Source: an uncultured Johnsonella sp. (GTDB lineage: Bacteria > Bacillota > Clostridia > Lachnospirales > Lachnospiraceae). From it: a stretch of 21,974 nt of DNA. This document shows positions 15,943 through 21,974 of the stretch, piece by piece. Each line of letters starts with the position of its first letter. The stretch's first letter is position 1. The notes beneath the pieces were generated by a model. The model had not been told where the DNA came from. It made no database searches and saw only the letters and a list, made by a program, of their open reading frames with translations. Position numbers and translations under genes: made by a program. The stretch spans positions 1 to 21,974 of the forward strand of contig CAJPUK010000023.1 in the NCBI GenBank assembly GCA_905373785.1, read 5' to 3'.

Positions 15943-16614
15943 ATGTATAAGATTATGATTATTGAAGATGATTTGACCTTGGCAGGGCTTATAAAGAGTT
16001 CCCTTAGCAAGTGGGGTTATGAGGTATTTTGTGTTGAGGATTTTTTTAATGTAATGGATGATTTTACCGCTATAAATCCGCATTTGCTTATGATAGATAT
16101 AAATTTACCTTATTTTAACGGTTATCATTGGTGCGCTATGATAAGGAAGGTCTCTAAAATACCTATTATATTTATATCATCCGCACTGGAGAGTATGAAT
16201 ATTATTATGGCTATCAATATGGGGGCGGATGATTTTATAAGTAAGCCCTTTGAGCTTGATATACTTGAGAGTAAGGTTTTGGCTCTTTTAAGGCGAAGTT
16301 ATGATTTTAACTTGGAGAATGAATATTTGGAATGTGACAATGTTATATTAAAGATAGATAACATGAGTGTCTCATACATGGGCAGGGAGATGGAGCTAAG
16401 TAAGAATGAGTTTCGTATATTGGAAGTGCTTATGAAAAACAAGCAAAATGTGGTAAGCAGGGAAGAAATTATGAATAAACTTTGGCAGTCAGACCTGTAT
16501 ATAGATGACAATACTTTAACCGTCAATGTTTCAAGGCTTAAGAGCACTTTGGAAAAGCTTGGAAGATCCGATTTTATAAAAACTAAAAGAGGAGTCGGAT
16601 ATTATGTTAAATAA
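15943..16614 (+). CDS. OmpR-family response regulator, BceR-like
   Basis: This DNA-binding regulator would be phosphorylated by the adjacent kinase. ATG 15943 is preferred to the upstream in-frame ATG at 15913 because AGGTG (15932-15936) precedes it and the receiver domain then begins normally with YKIMIIEDD. The 223 residues have the phosphoacceptor D52 in LLMIDINLP, the switch and lysine region near FISSA and SKPF, and a C-terminal winged helix ending KTKRGVGYYVK. The four-gene order regulator, kinase, ATPase, permease and the kinase type place it in the BceR group. Its stop overlaps the kinase start by 11 bp. Confidence 0.92.
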   Translation: MYKIMIIEDDLTLAGLIKSSLSKWGYEVFCVEDFFNVMDDFTAINPHLLMIDINLPYFNGYHWCAMIRKVSKIPIIFISSALESMNIIMAINMGADDFISKPFELDILESKVLALLRRSYDFNLENEYLECDNVILKIDNMSVSYMGREMELSKNEFRILEVLMKNKQNVVSREEIMNKLWQSDLYIDDNTLTVNVSRLKSTLEKLGRSDFIKTKRGVGYYVK

Positions 16615-17644
16615 AGATTTTAATATATATAAAAGCTACATATACACAAGAAGAAAGATTTTTATAAGTTATATAGGCACTGTATTTTTTATATGCCTAC
16701 CCGTATATAGTGCATTTTTAAAACCGGATCCCTTACTATATGGGATCTTTCTTTCATTTGTCTTTATGGTATTTTTTATCGTATATGATTATCTGAAATA
16801 TAAAAAGGATTGTATGAGACTGCAAAGAGACTGTGCTGTTGATTTGGATAATATATTAAGTCTTGATAATACGGAAGCGGACCCTAAATTATATATTTTT
16901 TACATGGCAAATATCATTAAGCATTATGAGGATATTCTTGAAAAGAAAGATAATGATTTTTCAGAAATGCAAAATTTCTATACCGTTTGGACACATCAGA
17001 TAAAAATGCCCATATCCGTAATTAAACTTTTGGAGGCGGAGCTGCCTAAAAACTTGGGAACACAGGCACAAGAAGAGATTTTTCGTATAGAGGGATATGT
17101 TGATTTGTTACTTAATTACATGAGATTAAACTCAAAAAGCAGCGATTATTTATTTAGAGAATACTCTCTTGATATGCTTATAAAGACCTCTATAAGGAAA
17201 TATTCGCATATATTTATAAAAAAGAAACTTATACTTGACTACGAGGCGCCTGATATAAGTATTGTAAGTGATGAAAAGTGGTTTTGTTTTATGTTCGAGC
17301 AACTTTTGTCAAATGCCTTAAAGTATACTAATAAAGGCGGAATCAGCATAGGAATTAAAGATAAGAAAAAAGATGAGAATTTTACCAAAAATGATTTGCA
17401 TAAGGGAAGATATGCGGTTTTTATTAAAGACAGCGGTATAGGTATAGCAGCCGAGGATCTGCCACGCATACAGGAGTTCGGATACACCGGGGCAAACGGC
17501 AGACTGTATAGCAAATCCACAGGTATAGGGCTTGCTTTGTGCAAAAAGATCTCACAGGCTTTATCTATTGAACTTGAGATAAAATCAGAATTAAATAAGG
17601 GTACCGTGCTTATGCTGCATATATCGGATAGGCTTGTAAGCTAA
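16604..17644 (+). CDS. Intramembrane-sensing histidine kinase, BceS-like
   Basis: The 346-residue kinase has two N-terminal membrane helices (about residues 21-39 and 44-63) joined by only a few residues, so it has no real extracellular sensor. This is the hallmark of BceS kinases, which sense through the partner ABC transporter. The phosphoacceptor is H131 in the characteristic VWTHQIKMPI box. The ATP-binding part shows NALKYTNKGG, DSGIGI, the Bce-typical FGYTGANGR and TGIGLAL. It starts within the regulator gene and lacks a HAMP domain. Confidence 0.93.
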   Translation: MLNKDFNIYKSYIYTRRKIFISYIGTVFFICLPVYSAFLKPDPLLYGIFLSFVFMVFFIVYDYLKYKKDCMRLQRDCAVDLDNILSLDNTEADPKLYIFYMANIIKHYEDILEKKDNDFSEMQNFYTVWTHQIKMPISVIKLLEAELPKNLGTQAQEEIFRIEGYVDLLLNYMRLNSKSSDYLFREYSLDMLIKTSIRKYSHIFIKKKLILDYEAPDISIVSDEKWFCFMFEQLLSNALKYTNKGGISIGIKDKKKDENFTKNDLHKGRYAVFIKDSGIGIAAEDLPRIQEFGYTGANGRLYSKSTGIGLALCKKISQALSIELEIKSELNKGTVLMLHISDRLVS

Positions 17645-17664
17645 ACTTACATAATTGTAAGTTT
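17643..17664. promoter_or_regulatory. Bce-type operator upstream of the ABC transporter genes
   Basis: AAACTTACA-TAAT-TGTAAGTTT is a perfect 9-bp inverted repeat around four bases, and its core matches TNACA-N4-TGTAA exactly. It begins at the kinase stop codon and is about 100 bp before the ATPase ATG, which implies an inducible promoter inside the module that serves the transporter separately from the two-component genes. A possible -10 is TATATT (17715-17720). Confidence 0.65.
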
Positions 17665-17753
17665 ATAAGTTTTATATGTAAGCTAAAGCTATGGAACTAA
17701 GAGTCTTCATTTGCTATATTTTTAATAGAAAAACCGATGCAAAAGGAGGCTGT

Positions 17754-18503
17754 ATGGCATTATTAGATATAAAAGGATTAAAAAAGACCTACATAAGTAA
17801 ATACTCCAAGGAAGAAATACAAGCACTTAAAGATATTAATTTCTCTGTAGATAAGGGAGAGTTTATTGCTATTATGGGAGAGAGCGGAAGCGGAAAAACT
17901 ACCCTCTTAAACCTGTTAGCCATGTTTGATAAACCTACTAACGGCAATATATTGTTGGAGGGAAGGGATTTTAAGGACATAGGCGAGAACGAAATGACGA
18001 AGTTTAGACGAGATAATCTTGGCTATATATTTCAGGAATTCAACCTGCTTGATACCTTTAATATATGCGACAACATACTGCTGCCGCTGGTACTGTCGGG
18101 TAAAAGTTTTGAAGAAATGGAAAAATCGCTTAAACCTGTTGTAGAGCAGTTGAAACTTGAACCGCTTTTAAAAAAATATCCCTTTGAACTATCGGGAGGG
18201 CAAAAACAAAGAACTGCCATAGCAAGGGCGATTATTACAAAACCGCTTTTAATACTGGCAGATGAGCCTACAGGAGCACTGGACTCAAACTCCTCCGAAG
18301 AACTCTTAAACTGCTTTGAGCAAATACATGAAAACGGACAGACAATACTTATGGTTACTCATTCGGCAAAGGCTGCATCGTATGCAAAAAGAGTGCTCTT
18401 TATAAAAGACGGTAAAATCTTTCATCAAGTATGGAAAGCTGATAAAAGCAATACTTTAATGTATGATGAGATTCTGAAAACACTCAGTATGCTTACAAGA
18501 TAG
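17754..18503 (+). CDS. ABC transporter ATPase, BceA-like (antimicrobial peptide detoxification)
   Basis: This 249-residue ATPase powers the large permease encoded next. ATG 17754 is preferred to the in-frame ATG at 17691 because a strong AAAAGGAGG (17741-17749) lies just upstream, and the domain begins at once with LLDIKGLKKTY. Motifs are Walker A GESGSGKTT (K48), Q-loop YIFQEFN, signature LSGGQKQRTAIARA, Walker B LILADEPTGALD and the switch His in LMVTHS. This is the MacB/LolD/BceA class, which works with FtsX-fold permeases rather than classical importers. The permease starts 8 bp after its stop. Confidence 0.93.
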   Translation: MALLDIKGLKKTYISKYSKEEIQALKDINFSVDKGEFIAIMGESGSGKTTLLNLLAMFDKPTNGNILLEGRDFKDIGENEMTKFRRDNLGYIFQEFNLLDTFNICDNILLPLVLSGKSFEEMEKSLKPVVEQLKLEPLLKKYPFELSGGQKQRTAIARAIITKPLLILADEPTGALDSNSSEELLNCFEQIHENGQTILMVTHSAKAASYAKRVLFIKDGKIFHQVWKADKSNTLMYDEILKTLSMLTR

Positions 18504-18511
18504 GAGTAACC

Positions 18512-20497
18512 ATGCCAAAAAGTTTATATAGAAAATTATCGATAACTATACTGAAAAATAATAAACAAAGTTACATCCCCTTTGTACTTACCTGCACCGG
18601 AATGGTGGCACTGTACTACATAATACTGGCTCTTAAATCAAGCAAAGAGCTTAAAAAATTATCAGGAATGGGCACGCTTAATAATATACTTACCGTAGTG
18701 TTATTTGTAGTGGGAATATTTGCGCTTATATTTATTTTTTATACCAACAGTTTTTTAATGAAGAGAAGGAAAAATGAATTTGCACTTTATAATATGCTGG
18801 GTACGCAAAAAAAGCATCTGCTTAAAATCCTTGCGTGGGAGAACTTCTACACTGCACTATGCAGTATGACTTTGGGGATTTTTATAGGTACTGTATTTTA
18901 TAAGATTGCTGAAAGTATATTTTTTAATATTATAGGTGTAAAAATACCTGCTTCATATATGCCTGATTTTGTGGGGATATTTGCTACATTCAGATTGTTT
19001 TTAATAATATTTTTAATAGTATATGTAAACAGTGCAATGCAGATACTTTTTGCAAAGCCTATAAACCTGCTTTCATCAATTAAAAGAGGCGAGGCGGTAC
19101 CTAAGGTAAATTTTATATATTCGGTGCTGGGAATAGCCTCTCTTGCAATTGCCTATTACTTGGCAGCAACTACAAAAATGCCTCTGAAGGCTATGGCAAT
19201 ATTTTTCGTGGCAGCCGTACTTGTAATGATCGGTACTTATATTTGCTTTGTGCAGGTAAGTATTTTACTGCTTAAAATATTGCAAAAGTGCAAGAGCTTT
19301 TACTACAAGACTTCACATTTTACAAGTATATCCGGTCTTATATTCAGAATAAGACAAAATGCTGTGGGACTTGCAAATATTTGTATACTTTCAACTGTAG
19401 TACTTGTTGTAGTTTCGGCTGCCGTATCATTTTATGCCGGCGGCGAGGAGATTCTTAGGTTCAGATATCCGAGAAATATAGTTATATCTGCTGATAATGA
19501 CGGTGAAGAACTTAGAAAAGTAATTGATGAGAAGGTGGGAGATTTAAGTTCCGGTATGAATATTACAATTGCAAATGAGTATTCATTTGCATATAATTCA
19601 GGCTTTGTAAGTGTCTCTTGTGAAAATAATCTGCTTGAGTTTGATCGGTTTACTACCAACATGACAGGTGAAGCACTGATGGGAAGCGGCGGACAAATCA
19701 TTATGTTAGCGGTTGATGACATAAAAAAGTATATAGACCTTGCACCGCTTGAACAGGGGCAGATATACCTTTCGGGAGGAGATAAGCTTGAGTGTGATGA
19801 ATTAAAAATAGGAGATAAGCTTTATAAGCTTAATAGGCTGGAAAATGCAGGTGATATCTTAAAACAGGATCAGATCGTAAAGAATTATTACTTGATTTTC
19901 CCTTCAAAAGAAGAAGTAATTGCCGCTTCAAAAGTATTTGACTCAGGTTTTGATACTGTGCAAAGTTATATAAAGGCATTTGATCTCGAATGTTCTTCCA
20001 AAGCACAGCTTGATTTTTTTAATAAACTAAAAGAAGAAACAAAATCACAAAAGGCTATATATATAGAAAGTGTGGAAAATGAAAGGTTGAGCTTTAGGCT
20101 TGTGTATGGCGGAATGTTCTTTTCGGGTATATTGCTTGGTATTGTATTTATGATTGCGGTAGTCTTGATAATATACTATAAGCAATTAGTTGAAGGCTAT
20201 GAGGATAAGAAACGCTTTGAGATTATGCAAAAGGTAGGAATGAGTAAAAAAGAAATAAAGCAGTCGATTCGTTCACAAATAATTACGGTATTCTTTTTGC
20301 CTCTGATTTTATCAGCCGTACATTTGTGCTTTGCCTTTCCGGTACTGGCTAACCTGCTCAAAGGCTTAAATATGCAAAATACAAGGCTTTTTGCCTCTGT
20401 ATGTGTAGCGGTATATATGGTATTTTCATTGATATACATATCCGTATATATGCTGACTTCAAAAACTTACTATTCTATAGTAGTGGATAAGAATTGA
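18512..20497 (+). CDS. Bce-type ABC transporter permease, BceB-like
   Basis: The 661-residue permease has the size and layout of BceB proteins: about ten membrane helices and one large extracellular domain between helices 7 and 8 (about residues 313-530), which governs which peptide antibiotic is recognised. The N-terminal KRRKNEFALYNMLG segment after helix 2 is typical of this group, as are the two FtsX-like halves. Together with BceA it would free the lipid-linked cell-wall target from peptide antibiotics and also signal to the kinase. TAGGAG of the ATPase stop region serves as ribosome binding site. The actual drug cannot be told from sequence. Confidence 0.92.
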   Translation: MPKSLYRKLSITILKNNKQSYIPFVLTCTGMVALYYIILALKSSKELKKLSGMGTLNNILTVVLFVVGIFALIFIFYTNSFLMKRRKNEFALYNMLGTQKKHLLKILAWENFYTALCSMTLGIFIGTVFYKIAESIFFNIIGVKIPASYMPDFVGIFATFRLFLIIFLIVYVNSAMQILFAKPINLLSSIKRGEAVPKVNFIYSVLGIASLAIAYYLAATTKMPLKAMAIFFVAAVLVMIGTYICFVQVSILLLKILQKCKSFYYKTSHFTSISGLIFRIRQNAVGLANICILSTVVLVVVSAAVSFYAGGEEILRFRYPRNIVISADNDGEELRKVIDEKVGDLSSGMNITIANEYSFAYNSGFVSVSCENNLLEFDRFTTNMTGEALMGSGGQIIMLAVDDIKKYIDLAPLEQGQIYLSGGDKLECDELKIGDKLYKLNRLENAGDILKQDQIVKNYYLIFPSKEEVIAASKVFDSGFDTVQSYIKAFDLECSSKAQLDFFNKLKEETKSQKAIYIESVENERLSFRLVYGGMFFSGILLGIVFMIAVVLIIYYKQLVEGYEDKKRFEIMQKVGMSKKEIKQSIRSQIITVFFLPLILSAVHLCFAFPVLANLLKGLNMQNTRLFASVCVAVYMVFSLIYISVYMLTSKTYYSIVVDKN

Positions 20498-20582
20498 TCC
20501 GGCTTTTTGAGAGGGGGATATTTATTGACCATTAGATCAAAAAATGAGAATATTGGATAAAGATAAATCATCATCTGTAAGT

Positions 20583-20639
20583 ATAATAAAAAGGTACTTA
20601 CCCTGCTTGTTTTGTACATCAAGTAAGGTAAGTACCTTT
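20583..20639 (-). terminator. Hairpin with T-rich tail, probable - strand terminator
   Basis: AAAGGTACTTACC (20590-20602) and its exact complement (20627-20639) form a 13-bp stem, with an extra CTTG/CAAG pairing in the loop. Read on the - strand the stem runs into TTTTTATTAT, an intrinsic terminator pattern for the lipoprotein transcript, about 290 bp past its stop. On the + strand the stem is followed by only TTTG, so it is weaker there. Confidence 0.5.
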
Positions 20640-20821
20640 GTCAGTATAGTATCGCTGATATCCGGTCTTATTACTATCGTGTTAATGGATTGTAACAAAT
20701 ATATAATAAAGAGAATTGAGATTTAGTATACTATTTCTGATATTAATTAAATGTCAATAATACATTGTACCGCTTTCTTAAATAAGCACAGCAAGTAACC
20801 CGTTTCTTTTACTGATTGCAC

Positions 20822-20871
20822 ATATCAAAAATCCTAATCGTAGCACAAACTATAGCTGTGTTTTTTGATAT
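20822..20871. repeat. AT-rich inverted repeat near the lipoprotein stop
   Basis: ATATCAAAAA (20822-20831) and TTTTTGATAT (20862-20871) form a 10-bp AT-rich stem, with a small CACA/TGTG stem inside followed by six Ts (20861-20866). It lies 59 bp past the lipoprotein stop and could be a weak terminator for either strand. Confidence 0.35.
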
Positions 20872-20929
20872 ACACACTCAGAAAATATTCATAGTATTTG
20901 ATATCTTATTTTGAGAATGCTGTACCAAG

Positions 20930-21802
20930 TTACACCTGCATCGGACTTCCGTTTTCAAAGATAACAGGTTTTGCCCTTTCATCTGAGGGGTCTACATCAT
21001 ATTTTTTCATAAGGTAATCATTTACCTCTTTCTTATTATTAAATCTTATAACCTGGTAAGGTTCTTGAAAGGAAAGCTTTTCTATAAAGTAAAAGCCCTT
21101 ATCGGTGTTTAGTAAGACCCCTATATGTCCTATAAAAAGTTTAGGTTCGTCTATATCATCATACATCCATACGCTTACCATGCTTGCCTTATCATTGTCG
21201 GCAAATGTTATCTGTCTGTCTTTCAGACTTTTTTCTATGTTGGCAATATGTATGTTCACATCAGGGCTTTTTTCAGTAAGTATACTGGAATAAAATGCCT
21301 CAAACTTATTCATACCCTCAGCTGTGCCTACTGCGGAATTGTCCGTATCAAGTGCCTCAAGATCCATAAATAAAAGTTCATCCCTTATTTCAGGACTTGT
21401 GTTTATTTTTATAAAGTCTTTATAAAGACTGTAAGATGTTATACGACAATTATAACCGATAAAGTCAGGATATTTTGCAGTCCAGTTTTCAGAAAGGGCA
21501 TTGACATCATAGACTGAGTTTGCAGGGTCTTTTGCTGTAAAATCACCTAGCAGGTTTTGTCCCTGTGCTATCTCATTAAATTGATTTACATGTTGTAAAA
21601 AGTTGTCAATAGAGCCTGACTTTATTCCGGATTGTTTTAGCAAGTTACTTATTTCTTTTTGACTTTCTTCTGAATTTAAGTTGCTGTATTCAATAACATT
21701 GTTTGTTTTGGCTTCTTTACTTTCGCTTTTGTTGTTTGCACAAGCTGACAGTACAAAACAGACAAAACCAAGACCTAAAAGTGTAAATATTTTACTCTTC
21801 AT
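20930..21802 (-). CDS. DUF4300-type lipoprotein
   Basis: This is a 290-residue secreted, membrane-anchored lipoprotein of unknown function. The signal peptide is short and hydrophobic, and the lipobox LSAC gives C21 as the lipidated residue. A Ser/Lys/Asn-rich linker follows. The body contains patterns I recognise from the DUF4300 family found in streptococci and clostridia: EYSNLN near the start, FIGYNCRITSYSLYKD, ASMVSVWMYDD, LFIGHIGVLL and FIEKLSFQEPYQVIRF. The conserved Cys and His look like functional residues, but no catalytic role is known to me. AAAGGAG precedes the ATG, and a good promoter lies about 30-60 bp upstream. It is convergent to the Bce module, so any link to peptide resistance is only positional. 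Confidence 0.78.
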   Translation of the reverse strand: MKSKIFTLLGLGFVCFVLSACANNKSESKEAKTNNVIEYSNLNSEESQKEISNLLKQSGIKSGSIDNFLQHVNQFNEIAQGQNLLGDFTAKDPANSVYDVNALSENWTAKYPDFIGYNCRITSYSLYKDFIKINTSPEIRDELLFMDLEALDTDNSAVGTAEGMNKFEAFYSSILTEKSPDVNIHIANIEKSLKDRQITFADNDKASMVSVWMYDDIDEPKLFIGHIGVLLNTDKGFYFIEKLSFQEPYQVIRFNNKKEVNDYLMKKYDVDPSDERAKPVIFENGSPMQV

Positions 21803-21833
21803 AATAACTCCTTTAATGATTGAGATAAATTAC

Positions 21834-21861
21834 ATTATATTCGTTAATGGAGAAAGTGCAA
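21834..21861 (-). promoter_or_regulatory. Sigma-A-like promoter of the lipoprotein gene
   Basis: Read on the - strand, TTGCAC (21861-21856) and a perfect TATAAT (21839-21834) are 16 bases apart. Transcription would begin near 21826, about 24 bases before the ATG, which leaves room for the AAAGGAG ribosome binding site. Confidence 0.65.
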
Positions 21862-21974
21862 TAAGATTTTTACAAATTCTGAATTTATCGGTGAGTTAGC
21901 AACATAAACAATGATCAGAAACACAAACAGTAGTCAGAAACGATTGCACGGCAACAATTAAACAGAAACACTCC

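Larger units (their letters stand above)
20498..20929. other. Intergenic region between convergent genes
   Basis: It separates the permease (+) from the lipoprotein gene (-). Two hairpins listed separately may stop transcription from one or both sides. A 60-codon + strand open frame (20544-20726) has no ribosome binding site and crosses one hairpin, so I do not call it a gene. Confidence 0.5.

Noticed and set aside
17691..17753. Upstream in-frame start for the BceA-like ATPase
   Set aside because: The extra 21 residues do not match the family, while a strong AAAAGGAGG lies directly before ATG 17754.
20544..20726. 60-codon + strand open frame with a hydrophobic stretch, after the BceB-like permease
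   Set aside because: No Shine-Dalgarno sequence, and it spans a 13-bp hairpin that looks like a - strand terminator; a small membrane peptide is possible but unsupported.
21910..21974. Three copies of CAGAAAC near the right edge as a possible repeat array
   Set aside because: The spacing is irregular and the unit only seven bases; it is not a CRISPR or iteron pattern and the window ends here.

Overview
The window comes from a low-GC, Gram-positive-type Firmicute, most likely an anaerobic member of the Lachnospiraceae. The evidence is AT-rich, ATA-rich coding sequence, strong AGGAGG ribosome binding sites, lipoprotein signal peptides with LSAC lipoboxes, a Bce-type antimicrobial peptide module and a B12 riboswitch. 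The oral genus Lachnoanaerobaculum is a plausible guess that I cannot confirm from sequence alone. Fifteen genes lie on the + strand and one on the - strand.

Layout. Positions 1-488 are non-coding. A housekeeping block follows: pyruvate kinase (489-1925) and a diaminopimelate decarboxylase (1940-3193). Next is a 1.05-kb non-coding gap holding GC-rich hairpins, a good sigma-A-like promoter and a collapsed IS200/IS605-type element with only the last codons of tnpB left. Then comes a tight run of mreB (4249-5274), recD2 (5278-7512) and comF (7524-8258).

The centre (about 8370-15595) is a cobalamin-riboswitch-controlled operon. It runs riboswitch and terminator, two tandem paralogous substrate-binding lipoproteins, two permeases and two ATPases of the nickel/dipeptide (Nik/Dpp/Opp) ABC family. 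The riboswitch suggests that the transported substrate feeds B12 synthesis, most simply cobalt, or a corrinoid. The two binding proteins differ at a candidate ligand position (His-Cys versus Gln-Tyr), so they may present different substrates to one shared permease. A 170-bp imperfect palindrome, MITE-like or a large terminator, closes the operon.

The right part (15943-20497) is a Bce-type detoxification module: OmpR-family regulator, intramembrane-sensing kinase, ABC ATPase and a large FtsX-type permease. Two palindromes close to the published Bce-box pattern (TNACA-N4-TGTAA) lie upstream of the regulator gene and of the transporter genes, which suggests autoregulation plus transporter induction. 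A convergent - strand gene (20930-21802) encodes a DUF4300-type lipoprotein with its own sigma-A promoter.

I see no CRISPR array, tRNA, rRNA or intact transposon. The most unusual items are the orphan tnpB tail with its two end hairpins, the long palindrome, the riboswitch-controlled transporter with duplicated and diverged binding proteins, and the paired Bce boxes.
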